A stretch of 64,000 bases of DNA, taken from positions 1 through 64,000 of the forward strand of contig JAJXWB010000014.1 of NCBI GenBank assembly GCA_021781815.1. The letters run 5' to 3'. The translations under genes and the position numbers were made by a program. The notes beneath the pieces were generated by a model. It was not told the DNA's origin. It did no database searches and saw nothing but the letters and a program-made list of their open reading frames with translations. Shown piece by piece: positions 54,292-63,413 of this stretch (the stretch's first letter is position 1; the number at the start of each line of letters is the position of its first letter). This DNA comes from Pseudomonadota bacterium (GTDB taxonomy: Bacteria > Pseudomonadota > Alphaproteobacteria > Rhizobiales > Beijerinckiaceae).

Positions 54292-57200
54292 CTATTCCGC
54301 CGCCTGCATGCGGGGCTTCGGCCCCTTGGGCGCGTTTTCGTCGAACGGCCCTTCGAGCCAATCGACTTTCGAGAGTTTCCGGACGATCACGAACTCGTCG
54401 CGGTTGGTGCCGATCGTGCCGTAATAGTTGAAGCCGTAGCTCTGCTGCGCGTAGCCGCCGATCATGTGCGTCGGCTTCAGAACGACGCGCGTCACCGAAT
54501 TGTGGATTCCGCCACGCCTGCCGGTCGTCTCCGACCCCGGCATGTTCACGATCTTTTCCTGCGCATGGTACATCATGCACATTCCATCCTTCACGCGCTG
54601 TGAGACTACTGCGCGCGCAACCAGCGCGCCGTTCGTGTTGTAGGCCTCGATCCAGTCGTTATCGACGATGCCCGCCTTGCGCGCGTCGTTCTCGCTGATC
54701 CAGACGATCGGCCCGCCGCGCGACAGCGTCAGCATCAGCAGATTGTCTGTGTAGGTGGAGTGGATTCCCCACTTCTGATGCGGCGTGACGAAATTGAGTA
54801 CGATCTGCTTTTCGCCATTGCTGTGCTGGTTGATCACCGGCTTGATCGTGCGCATGTCGACGGGCGGACGATAAATGCACAGAGATTCGCCGAAAGCGCG
54901 CATCCACAGGTGATCCTGATAAAGCTGCTGACGTCCTGTCAGCGTGCGCCACGGAATCAATTCATGCACGTTGGTATAGCCGGCGTTGTAGCAGACCTTG
55001 TCGCTTTCCAGACCCGACCAGATCGGCGAGGAGATGATTTTGCGCGGCTGTGCGACGATGTCGCGGAATCGGATTTTTTCGTCCTCCTTCGGCACAGCCA
55101 GTTGCGTATGTTCGCGGCCGGTGAAGGTCCCCAGCGACTCCCACGCTTTGACCGCTACTTCGCCGTTGGTCTCCGGCGCCAGCGACAGGATCACTTCGCA
55201 GGCGTCGATTGCGGTGTCGATCTTCGCCAGCCCCTTGGTCGTTCCTTCCTCCGTGACGGTCCCGTTGAGCCTGCGCAGGAATTCGACTTCGTGCCTGGTG
55301 TCCCAGTTCATGCCCTTTCCGCCATTGCCGATCTTGTCCATCAGCGGCCCGAGCGAGGTGAAGCGCTTATAGAGGTTGGGATAGTCACGCTCGACGACAG
55401 TCACGGCCGGCATGGTGCGGCCGGGGACGGGCTCGATGTCGCCCTTTTTCCAGTCCTTCACATCGAAGGGTTGCGCGATTTCGCCAGGACTGTCGTGCAT
55501 GATCGGCGTCAGGACGACGTCCTGCTCGACGCCGAGAACGTCCGGCGCAACCTTGGAAAAGGCGCGCGCAATGCCCTTGTAGATCTCCCAGTCGGTGCGC
55601 GCTTCCCACACCGGATCGATGGCGGCCGACAGCGGATGGATGAAGGGATGCATGTCGGAGGTGTTGAGGTCGTCCTTTTCGTACCAGGTGGCCGTCGGCA
55701 GCACGATGTCGGAATACATGCAGGTGGTGGACATGCGGAAGTCGAGTGTGACGAGTAGATCGAGCTTTCCTTCCGGCGCCGTGTCATGCCAGGCGACTTC
55801 TGCCGGCCTGGCGCGCCCTTCCTCGCCGAGATCCTTGCCGAGCACGCCATGCGACGTGCCGAGCAGATGCTTGAGGAAATATTCGTGGCCCTTGCCGGAC
55901 GAGCCCAGCAGGTTGGAGCGCCACACGAACATGTTGCGCGGCCAGTTGACCGGATTGTCGGGGTCTTCACACGAGAGCTTCAGCGCGCCGCTCTTGAGCG
56001 AGGCGGCGACATAATCCTTCGGCTCGAGGCCAGCCTCCTTTGCCGCTTTTGCAACCGACAGCGGATTGGTCTCGAGCTGCGGCGCCGACGGCAGCCACCC
56101 CATGCGCTCGGCGCGCACGTTGTAGTCGATCATCGTATCATCCCACGCGCCGGCCGGCGCGGTCGGCGACAAAAGTTCCTTCGGACGCAGCGTCTCGTAC
56201 CGCCACTGGTCGGTATGCGCGTAGAAGAACGACGTACCGTTCATCTGGCGCGACGGGCGGCCCCAGTCGAGCGCGAAGGTGAGCGGAATCCAGCCGGATT
56301 GCGGGCGCAGCTTCTCCTGGCCAACGTAGTGCGACCAACCACCGCCGGACTTGCCGATGCAACCGCACAAAGCGAGCATGTTGATCACGCCGCGATAGTT
56401 CATGTCGCTGTGGAACCAATGGTTCGTCCCGGCCCCGATGATGATCATCGAGCGTCCGTTTGTCCGCTCGGCATTGTCGGCGAATTCGCGCGCCACCTGG
56501 ATGATCTTGTCGCGCGACACACCCGAGATCGCCTCGGCCCATGCCGGCGTATAGGGCATGTTTTCGTCGTGGCCCATTGCAACGCCGCCGCCACCGAAGC
56601 CGCGGTCAACGCCATAATTGGCGAGCAAAAGATCATAGACGGTCGTGACGAGCGTTGGCCCGCCGGTCGCCGCGATCCGGGTCGCTGGAATGCGGCGTGA
56701 CAACACGCTGTCGTGATTCGTGCCAGCGAAATGATCGTGATCGATATTTCCAAAGTAGGGGAAGGCGACATCGACCATTTCGTGGTCGCGATCCTTCATC
56801 GACAGAACGAGATCGGTCTCGACGCCAGTCGACGCGCGCGCTTCCAGATTCCACCTGCCTTTCTCGCCCCAGCGAAAGCCGACGGAGCCGTTAGGCGCGA
56901 CAAGTTCATGGCTGCGCGCATCAAAGGCAAGCGTCTTCCATTCCGGATTGTTTGCTTCGCCCAGCGCTCCATCCAGATCGCTCGCACGCAAAAACCGCTC
57001 GGGCACGAGCTTGCCGTCCTGCTCGACCAGACGCACGAGCATGGGCATGTCCGTGTATCGCTTCACGTAATCGGTGAAGTAGGGAACGTTGCGGTCGACG
57101 TGGAATTCCTTCAGGATCACATGCCCCATCGCCATGGCGACCGCAGCGTCCGTGCCCTGTTTCACCGACAGCCAGATGTCGCCGAATTTGGAAGCTTCCG

Positions 57201-58053
57201 AATAGTCGGGGCAGATGACCGCGCTCTTGGCGCCGCGATAGCGAGCCTCGGTGTAGAAATGCGCATCCGGCGTGCGGGTCTGCGGGACGTTCGAGCCCCA
57301 CAGGATGATGAAGCCGGCGTTGTACCAGTCGGCCGATTCCGGCACGTCGGTCTGCTCACCCCATGTTTGCGGCGAGGACGGCGGCAGGTCGCAATACCAG
57401 TCGTAGAAAGAGAGACACACGCCGCCGAGCAGCGACAGATAGCGTGCGCCTGCGGCGTAGGAGACCATGGACATTGCAGGGATCGGAGAAAAACCAATCA
57501 CGCGATCCGGTCCATACTTCTTCGCCGTATAGGCGTTGGCGGCGGCGATGATCTCGTTGACCTCGTCCCACGTCGCGCGGACGAAACCGCCGTGGCCGCG
57601 CACGCGCATGTAGGAAGAACGCTTCGTCTTGTCATCGACGATCGAGGCCCAGGCCGCGACCGGCGTGCGCGTTGCGCGCGCCTCTCGCCACAATTTTATC
57701 AGGCGCGAGCGCACAAGCGGATATTTCACGCGATTGCCGGAATAGAGATACCAGCTATATGACGCTCCTCGCGCGCAACCTCTTGGTTCGTGATTGGGCA
57801 GGTCAGGCCGCGTGCGGGGATAATCAGTCTGCTGCGTCTCCCAGGTGACGATGCCGCCTTTGACATAGACCTTCCAGGAGCATGAGCCGGTGCAGTTCAC
57901 GCCATGCGTTGACCTCACGATCTTGTCGTGCTGCCAGCGCTTGCGATAGCCGTCCTCCCAACGTCGGTCCTCCGTGGTGGTCACGCCGTGGCCGCCCGCG
58001 AAAGGCTCGCGCGAGCGCCTGAAAAAGGTCAGTCTGTCGAGGAACAGGCTCAT
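54292..58053 (-). CDS. narG: Respiratory nitrate reductase alpha subunit NarG
   Basis: NarG holds the molybdenum bis-MGD site that reduces nitrate to nitrite in the cytoplasm. The 1253-residue protein starts with the FS0 cluster region (STHGVNCTGSCSWKVYVKGG, then EPRGCARGASYSWYLYSGNRVKYP) and continues with MGD-binding segments (ICPDYSEASKFGDIWLSVKQGTDAAVAMAMGH, GAGTNHWFHSDMNYR, DFRMSTTCMYSDIVLPTATWYEK). There is no Tat signal, as expected for Nar. Length matches the family. Cofactor supply can come from moaD/moaE. Confidence 0.98.
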   Translation of the reverse strand: MSLFLDRLTFFRRSREPFAGGHGVTTTEDRRWEDGYRKRWQHDKIVRSTHGVNCTGSCSWKVYVKGGIVTWETQQTDYPRTRPDLPNHEPRGCARGASYSWYLYSGNRVKYPLVRSRLIKLWREARATRTPVAAWASIVDDKTKRSSYMRVRGHGGFVRATWDEVNEIIAAANAYTAKKYGPDRVIGFSPIPAMSMVSYAAGARYLSLLGGVCLSFYDWYCDLPPSSPQTWGEQTDVPESADWYNAGFIILWGSNVPQTRTPDAHFYTEARYRGAKSAVICPDYSEASKFGDIWLSVKQGTDAAVAMAMGHVILKEFHVDRNVPYFTDYVKRYTDMPMLVRLVEQDGKLVPERFLRASDLDGALGEANNPEWKTLAFDARSHELVAPNGSVGFRWGEKGRWNLEARASTGVETDLVLSMKDRDHEMVDVAFPYFGNIDHDHFAGTNHDSVLSRRIPATRIAATGGPTLVTTVYDLLLANYGVDRGFGGGGVAMGHDENMPYTPAWAEAISGVSRDKIIQVAREFADNAERTNGRSMIIIGAGTNHWFHSDMNYRGVINMLALCGCIGKSGGGWSHYVGQEKLRPQSGWIPLTFALDWGRPSRQMNGTSFFYAHTDQWRYETLRPKELLSPTAPAGAWDDTMIDYNVRAERMGWLPSAPQLETNPLSVAKAAKEAGLEPKDYVAASLKSGALKLSCEDPDNPVNWPRNMFVWRSNLLGSSGKGHEYFLKHLLGTSHGVLGKDLGEEGRARPAEVAWHDTAPEGKLDLLVTLDFRMSTTCMYSDIVLPTATWYEKDDLNTSDMHPFIHPLSAAIDPVWEARTDWEIYKGIARAFSKVAPDVLGVEQDVVLTPIMHDSPGEIAQPFDVKDWKKGDIEPVPGRTMPAVTVVERDYPNLYKRFTSLGPLMDKIGNGGKGMNWDTRHEVEFLRRLNGTVTEEGTTKGLAKIDTAIDACEVILSLAPETNGEVAVKAWESLGTFTGREHTQLAVPKEDEKIRFRDIVAQPRKIISSPIWSGLESDKVCYNAGYTNVHELIPWRTLTGRQQLYQDHLWMRAFGESLCIYRPPVDMRTIKPVINQHSNGEKQIVLNFVTPHQKWGIHSTYTDNLLMLTLSRGGPIVWISENDARKAGIVDNDWIEAYNTNGALVARAVVSQRVKDGMCMMYHAQEKIVNMPGSETTGRRGGIHNSVTRVVLKPTHMIGGYAQQSYGFNYYGTIGTNRDEFVIVRKLSKVDWLEGPFDENAPKGPKPRMQAAE

Positions 58054-58065
58054 CTCGTACTCCGG

Positions 58066-60804
58066 TCAGGCCGTGGGTTGCGTTGCGATCGGCGCCGAAA
58101 TCCCGCGTTCGACGTCGTGGAGAAGGCCGCCGCGGCGCGTATAGAAAAACCACGCGATGGCGACGCATGTTACGTAGAAGGCAAAGAAGCCCCAGAGCGC
58201 GGCCTGCGGCCCGCCTGTCGCGGCGATGGACGAGCCATAGGCCTTGGGAATGAAGAAGGCGCCGAAGGCTGCGATGGCCGACGTGAAGCCGGTGATCGCC
58301 GCCGATTCCTTCTCGGCCTGACGCACGCGCGCAGCCGCATCCGCTTCCGGCATCAACCGTTCGATTTCCTTGCGCATGATCGCGGGGATCATCTGAAAGG
58401 TCGAGGCATTTCCGATTCCCGTCATCGCGAACAGGAACAGGAAGCAGCAGAGGAAGCCATAGAAGGCGCCCGCCTGGTCCTTTGCGCCGATGAAGTAGAG
58501 GACGCCAAGCAAACCGACCATCATGCCGATGAACACCCAGAAGGTGACGCGCCCGCCGCCCCATTTGTCCGACACCCAGCCTGTCGCCGAACGCGAAATA
58601 GCGCCGACCAACGGTCCGAGGAAGGCAAATTGTAGGGCGTCGACATCGGGAAACAATATCTTGGACAGCAGCGGGAAGCCGGCGGAATAACCGATGAACG
58701 AACCGAAGGTTCCCGTGTACAGCCAGCACATCAGCCAGTTGTGCTTGCGCTGGAAGATGATCGCCTGCTCGTTGAACGAGGCCTTGGCCGAAGCGATGTC
58801 GTTCATCCCGAACCACGCGGCGAAGGCCGAGATCGCGATGAACGGAACAAAGACGAAGCCCGCGTTCTGAAGCCAGATCGACGTATGTCCTCCGCCCGCC
58901 GCAATCGTCTCCGGCGGGCCGCCGAACCAGCCGAACACGCCGGCGGTGATGGCGAGAGGAACGATGAACTGCACGACCGACACGCCGAGGTTGCCGAGGC
59001 CGGCGTTGAGCGCCAGCGCATTGCCTTTCTCCGCCTTGGGGAAGAAGAACGAGATGTTCGACATCGACGAGGCGAAATTTCCGCCGCCGAAACCGCAAAG
59101 CAGCGCGAGGATCAGGAGCACGGCATAGGGCGTGTCCGGAGTCTGCACGGCATAGCCGATGCCAACGGCAGGAATCATCAGCGACCATGTCGCCAGCGTC
59201 GTCCACAGGCGCCCGCCGAAGATCGGCACGACGAAGGAATAGAAGATGCGTAGCGTCGCACCGGTCAGCCCAGGTAGCGCCGCAAGCCAGAACAACTGGT
59301 CGTTGGTGAACTTGAACCCGACCAACGGCAGCTTGGCGACGACCACCGACCACACCTGCCAGATCGAGAACGACAGCAGCAGCGCAGGGATCGACAGCCA
59401 GAGATTGCGGCGCGCGATCTTGCGGCCGGTCTGCTCCCAGAACGTCTTGTCCTCCGGCCGCCAGTCCTGCAGCAGGGCGCCCGACAGCGCGCCGGCGAGT
59501 TCGGGCGTATGGATCGGCGCCATTTCCGGCAGTTCTGGCAGCGCGACGCCGGCGACCGCTTCCTTCTCCATCGCGCGGATCGTGAAATGCATCCACACGA
59601 GCGAGATGGTGATGAGGACGAACAGGAGCATGAAGCAGCTCGTCCACAATCCCGTGAGGTCATTGAGGAGACCGAACAGAATTGGCAGCACGAAGCCGCC
59701 GAGGCCCCCGATCATCCCGACGAGTCCGCCGACCGCGCCGACATTCTTTGGATAATAGACGGGAATGTGTTTGTAGACCGCGGCCTTGCCGAGCGCCATG
59801 AAGAAGCCGAGCACGAAGACCGTTACGATGAAGGGGACTATTCCCATCTCGATATGGAACGAGGCCGGACCGTGCGTCGTGTACACGACATAGTCAGTGG
59901 CCGGATAAGCCAGCAGGAATGTGCAGACCATGCCTACCAGGAACGCCCAGTACATCATCAGGCGCGCGCCGTAGCGGTCGGACAGATGCCCGCCGTAGGC
60001 GCGGAAGATGCTCGCCGGTATCGAGAAGGCCGCCGCCGCCATGCCCGCTGTCTTGATGTCGACGCCGTAGACGTTCATGAGATATTGCGGCAGCCAAAGA
60101 GACAAAGCGACGAAGGCGCCGAACGTATAGAAATAGTAAAGGGAAAACCGCCAGACCTGGATGTTCTTGAGCGGTTCCAGTTCGCGCCATGCGCTTGGCG
60201 CCTTCTGTCCGGTGCGGCGACGTTCCGCAACCACCGGATCCTCATCGGTCACGAACCAGAATATGACGCCCATGATCGCGATCGCAGCGGCCCAGACCTG
60301 CGCGACCATATGCCAGCCGTAGGCGACGAGCACGAATGGCGCAAGAAACTTGGTGACAGCGGCGCCGACATTGCCGGCGCCGAAAATGCCGAGTGCGACA
60401 CCCTGCTGTTCCGTGTTGTACCAGCGCGAAACGTAGGCGATGCCGACAGCGAAGGACCCGCCGGCGATTCCGACGCCAAGCGCCGCGACGAGGAATTGCA
60501 TATAGGTGTGGGCGTAGATGAGCAGCCATGTTGCGACCGCCGCCGCCAGCATCACGATCGTGTAGACCCGCCGCCCGCCATACTGATCCGTCCATACGCC
60601 CAACACGAGGCGAATGAGCGATCCTGTCAGGACCGGCGTGCCAACGAGCAGGCCGAATTGCGTCTCGTTCAGGCCCAGATCCTTCTTGATCTGTATCCCG
60701 ATGATCGCAAAAATCATCCAGACCGCGAAACAGACCGTGAAGGCGATAGTCGAGCCCCAGAGAGCCCGGCCTTGCGGGCCTTTGACCAGCGATGCCCCGT
60801 TCAT
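58066..60804 (-). CDS. narK: Fused NarK1-NarK2 nitrate/nitrite transporter
   Basis: The 912-residue protein contains two complete major-facilitator domains. The first (about 1-425) has GIFGAGNVGAAVTKFLAPF, typical of the NarK1 nitrate-proton symporter type. The second (about 475-890) has FGGGNFASSMSNISFFFPKAEKGNALALNAGLGNLG, the NarK2 nitrate/nitrite antiporter type. The same fusion is known in Paracoccus. GGAG six bases before the ATG at 60804 fixes the start; ATG 60834 is in frame. It heads the nar operon. Confidence 0.96.
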   Translation of the reverse strand: MNGASLVKGPQGRALWGSTIAFTVCFAVWMIFAIIGIQIKKDLGLNETQFGLLVGTPVLTGSLIRLVLGVWTDQYGGRRVYTIVMLAAAVATWLLIYAHTYMQFLVAALGVGIAGGSFAVGIAYVSRWYNTEQQGVALGIFGAGNVGAAVTKFLAPFVLVAYGWHMVAQVWAAAIAIMGVIFWFVTDEDPVVAERRRTGQKAPSAWRELEPLKNIQVWRFSLYYFYTFGAFVALSLWLPQYLMNVYGVDIKTAGMAAAAFSIPASIFRAYGGHLSDRYGARLMMYWAFLVGMVCTFLLAYPATDYVVYTTHGPASFHIEMGIVPFIVTVFVLGFFMALGKAAVYKHIPVYYPKNVGAVGGLVGMIGGLGGFVLPILFGLLNDLTGLWTSCFMLLFVLITISLVWMHFTIRAMEKEAVAGVALPELPEMAPIHTPELAGALSGALLQDWRPEDKTFWEQTGRKIARRNLWLSIPALLLSFSIWQVWSVVVAKLPLVGFKFTNDQLFWLAALPGLTGATLRIFYSFVVPIFGGRLWTTLATWSLMIPAVGIGYAVQTPDTPYAVLLILALLCGFGGGNFASSMSNISFFFPKAEKGNALALNAGLGNLGVSVVQFIVPLAITAGVFGWFGGPPETIAAGGGHTSIWLQNAGFVFVPFIAISAFAAWFGMNDIASAKASFNEQAIIFQRKHNWLMCWLYTGTFGSFIGYSAGFPLLSKILFPDVDALQFAFLGPLVGAISRSATGWVSDKWGGGRVTFWVFIGMMVGLLGVLYFIGAKDQAGAFYGFLCCFLFLFAMTGIGNASTFQMIPAIMRKEIERLMPEADAAARVRQAEKESAAITGFTSAIAAFGAFFIPKAYGSSIAATGGPQAALWGFFAFYVTCVAIAWFFYTRRGGLLHDVERGISAPIATQPTA

Positions 60805-60885
60805 GTCGATCTCCGTCACCCTTGTTTTGGACACGCAGGTCCGCTGTGACGGCGCAACGGATGATACAAACTAAAAGGACGGCGC

Positions 60886-60899
60886 TTGATCTTGAATAA
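60886..60899 (-). promoter_or_regulatory. Possible Fnr/NarR-type site upstream of narK
   Basis: On the minus strand the sequence is TTATT-CAAG-ATCAA, matching TTGAT-N4-ATCAA at 8 of 10 positions. A TATCAT -10 candidate lies at 60866-60861, placing the site about 39 bp upstream of the predicted start, near the class II activator position. The narK start is at 60804. Activation by the divergent NarR-like protein or an Fnr is inferred. Confidence 0.5.
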
Positions 60900-60997
60900 G
60901 TCCTGTGATCATACGCAAGCGAAACAAGAGGTCGCTCAACCGAAGATAAATACTAGATTGACGTCATACTGAATATGAAAAAAGAATTGCCGCGCTC

Positions 60998-61003
60998 TAT
61001 AAT
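60998..61003 (+). promoter_or_regulatory. -10 box of the NarR-like gene
   Basis: A perfect TATAAT lies 34 bp before the TTG start codon of the regulator gene. No good -35 is present at 16-18 bp (ATGAAA at 60975-60980), which suggests dependence on an activator. Confidence 0.5.
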
Positions 61004-61036
61004 GACAAAAATCAAATTTCTCGATGGAGAGACTCG

Positions 61037-61735
61037 TTGACCGCGATCGACCGAGAGACGCTCGCGCAGCTTGAACTGCTTCGCGGTTGCGCGCAGGCCA
61101 CGATCGCAGAGATCCTCGCGACCGCGCGCATCCAGCAATACCCCGCGCATGCGGAAATCGTACGCGAGGGAGAGGCTGCCGATTATCTGCACGTCATGCT
61201 GTCCGGCCTCGTGCAGATCGTCGCGCACGACGGCGCGCACGAGACGACGATCGCCATCATCGAGCCGCCTGGCGCATTCATCATGGCCGCAGTCTATCTC
61301 GACCGCGCCTACCTGCAGGCCGCGCGCACGATTGAACCGACGTCCGTCCTGCTGCTGAACGCAGAGCCGATCCGGCGCCTGACAAGAACCGACATAGCCC
61401 TGTCCAACAATGTCGCGCGCGAACTCGCGCAAGCCTACCGGACGGTCGCGCAGGAACTGAAGAACCAGAAACTTCGGCCTGGCCTGCAACGGCTCGCCAA
61501 CTGGCTCCTGCGCCGCGATGTCGAGGTTGGCGGCGATGGCCGATTCGCCATTCCCTTTGACAAGAAGGTGCTCGCCGCCAAGCTCGGCATGGCGCCCGAA
61601 GTCCTGTCGCGCAGCTTCGCGACGCTCGTGAAATACGACGTGGTCGTGAGCGGACGGGATGTCGAGATCCGTGACCGGACGGCGCTCGTGCGGCTGGCGA
61701 GGCCGAGCCCGCTGATCGACGACCCATCGGTCTGA
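61037..61735 (+). CDS. NarR-like Crp/Fnr regulator of the nar operon
   Basis: The 232-residue protein has a cNMP-like beta-roll (HAEIVREGEAADYLHVMLSGLVQIVAHDG) and a C-terminal HTH with FDKKVLAAKLGMAPEVLSRSFATLVKYDVV. It has a single cysteine near the N-terminus, so it cannot hold an Fnr Fe-S cluster. It is divergent from narK, the position of narR in Paracoccus. The start is an uncommon TTG at 61037, with GGAG seven bases upstream; the ATG at 61024 is out of frame. Confidence 0.88.
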   Translation: MTAIDRETLAQLELLRGCAQATIAEILATARIQQYPAHAEIVREGEAADYLHVMLSGLVQIVAHDGAHETTIAIIEPPGAFIMAAVYLDRAYLQAARTIEPTSVLLLNAEPIRRLTRTDIALSNNVARELAQAYRTVAQELKNQKLRPGLQRLANWLLRRDVEVGGDGRFAIPFDKKVLAAKLGMAPEVLSRSFATLVKYDVVVSGRDVEIRDRTALVRLARPSPLIDDPSV

Positions 61736-61902
61736 ACGCCGCGCCCCGCCATTTCCGCGCGCGCCCCGTGCTGACCGGGGTCGGACAATCCTGATAACGG
61801 AAAATTCGTCAGCCCCGCCCGTTTCATGACGATCGCCGCATGCGTGTCCGGCTGCGCCCTGGCGAACACGCTCCGCGTCGGCGCCGTCGTGGACCCTGAA
61901 AT

Positions 61903-61931
61903 TTGCCTCCGCGCGGCGCTTCCCCTATAAG
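61903..61931 (+). promoter_or_regulatory. Sigma-70 promoter of rplY
   Basis: TTGCCT (61903-61908), exactly 17 bp, then TATAAG (61926-61931) form a good housekeeping promoter. Transcription would start near 61938, leaving a leader of about 58 nt before rplY. The gap 61736-61902 holds nothing else I recognise. Confidence 0.7.
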
Positions 61932-61995
61932 CCCCCCGCGCCCGTTTCCGACACCCCTGGAGGCAAGGGCGCATCCAGACCAAAAGGACTGAACC

Positions 61996-62664
61996 ATGGC
62001 CGAGACGAAACAGCTCGCGGCCTCGGTCCGCAGCGGGACAGGCAAGGGGGCCGCCCGCAGCGTACGCCGAGAAGGCCGCATTCCTGCAGTGATATATGGC
62101 GGAGGCGAAGCCGCCCAGCCGATTTCGCTGGACCGCAAGACCGCCACCCAGCTCATTTATGCCGGACACTTCCTGACGACGATCTTCGAACTCGACGTCG
62201 ACGGCCGCAAGGAGCGGGTAATTCCGCGCGACTATCAGCTCGACGTGATCAAGGACACGCCGATCCACGTCGATTTCCTGCGTCTGAAGGCCGGTTCGCG
62301 CCTGCGCGTCGAAGTGCCCGTGCACTTCGTGAACATCGAGACATGCCCCGGCGTCAAGCGCGGCGGCACGCTCAATGTCGTGCGCCACACCGTCGAGATG
62401 CTGGTGCCGGCTGACGCGATCCCGGAATTCATCACCGCGGATTTGAGCGGCTTCGACATCAACGACTCGCTGCACATCTCGGCGATCGCCCTTCCCGAAG
62501 GCTGCAAGCCCACGATCTCGGACCGCAACTTCACGGTTGCGACGATCGCGCCGCCGACGGTCCACGACGACGCCGCCGCGCCGGCGGCGGCCGCTGCGCC
62601 CGCCGCTGCCCCTGCCGCCAAGGCCGCGGCCAAGGCGCCGGCCAAGGACGAGAAGAAGAAATAA
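61996..62664 (+). CDS. rplY: Ribosomal protein L25 (Ctc form)
   Basis: The 222-residue protein has the L25 5S rRNA-binding domain ([29 protein letters not shown], then [15 protein letters not shown]) and the Ctc C-terminal beta domain ([39 protein letters not shown]). A long Ala/Lys tail (about 30 residues) ends the protein, as in other alphaproteobacteria. It lies upstream of pth, the common rplY-pth order. Confidence 0.96.
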   Translation: MAETKQLAASVRSGTGKGAARSVRREGRIPAVIYGGGEAAQPISLDRKTATQLIYAGHFLTTIFELDVDGRKERVIPRDYQLDVIKDTPIHVDFLRLKAGSRLRVEVPVHFVNIETCPGVKRGGTLNVVRHTVEMLVPADAIPEFITADLSGFDINDSLHISAIALPEGCKPTISDRNFTVATIAPPTVHDDAAAPAAAAAPAAAPAAKAAAKAPAKDEKKK

Positions 62665-62702
62665 GTTCGCCGGCCGGCCGAAGCCGGTCAGCACAGAAAG
62701 CG

Positions 62703-62734
62703 CCGCCCTCGCCTGCATTCGCATGCGAGGGCGG
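62703..62734. terminator. Strong hairpin between rplY and pth
   Basis: CCGCCCTCGC (62703-62712) pairs perfectly with GCGAGGGCGG (62725-62734), and the 12-base loop can form an inner TGC/GCA stem. A smaller CCGGC-CGAA-GCCGG hairpin precedes it at 62674-62687. There is no T-run, so it may be a weak terminator or a processing or stability structure rather than a full stop before pth. Confidence 0.5.
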
Positions 62735-62760
62735 ACTTCGTTGTGAGGGATCACGGGGCC

Positions 62761-63366
62761 ATGCTTCTCTTTGTCGGGCTCGGCAATCCCGGCCGCCAGT
62801 ACGCCCGCAATCGCCACAATATCGGGTTCATGGCGATCGAGCGCATCGCGCGCGCGCATGACTTCGCGCCCTTCCGCGCCCGCTTCCAGGGTCGCGTCAG
62901 CGAGGGCCGGATCGGGACCGAGCGCGCGATCCTTCTCATGCCCGAGACCTATATGAACGAGTCCGGCCGCGCCGTCGGCGAGGCCGCCCGCTTTTACCGG
63001 ATCGGTCTCGACGGCCTCATCGTCATCCACGACGAACTCGACCTCGCGCCGGGCAAATGCCGCGTCAAGACCGGCGGCGGAGCCGCCGGCCACAATGGGC
63101 TGCGCTCGATCGACGCCCACCTGGGCGCCGACTACAAGCGCGTGCGGCTCGGCATCGGCCACCCCGGCGACAAGGCGCTCGTTCATTCCTACGTGCTGAA
63201 CGATTTCGCCAAATCCGAAGAGGGCTGGGTCGACGCGCTCTGCGACGCCGTTGCACGCAACGCGCCGCTCATCGCGAAGGCCGAGGACGCGACCTTCCAG
63301 AACCGGGTTCACCTCGCCATGGAGGCCGCGGGTTTCGCCGAGGTGAAGAAGATCGGGGACAAATAG
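62761..63366 (+). CDS. pth: Peptidyl-tRNA hydrolase
   Basis: Pth frees tRNA from dropped-off peptidyl-tRNA. The 201-residue enzyme has [23 protein letters not shown] with the catalytic His, [45 protein letters not shown] and RLGIGHPG. The start at 62761 is conventional; an in-frame GTG at 62743 is possible. Confidence 0.96.
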   Translation: MLLFVGLGNPGRQYARNRHNIGFMAIERIARAHDFAPFRARFQGRVSEGRIGTERAILLMPETYMNESGRAVGEAARFYRIGLDGLIVIHDELDLAPGKCRVKTGGGAAGHNGLRSIDAHLGADYKRVRLGIGHPGDKALVHSYVLNDFAKSEEGWVDALCDAVARNAPLIAKAEDATFQNRVHLAMEAAGFAEVKKIGDK

Positions 63367-63413
63367 GCGGTTCGACCAGCGTCAGGAGACGGCCGGGCTG
63401 CGACTGGTCTTCC

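Noticed and set aside
57824-59647. 607-codon minus-strand ORF
   Set aside because: Same strand but a different frame from narK and the narG start; NarK domains explain the region.
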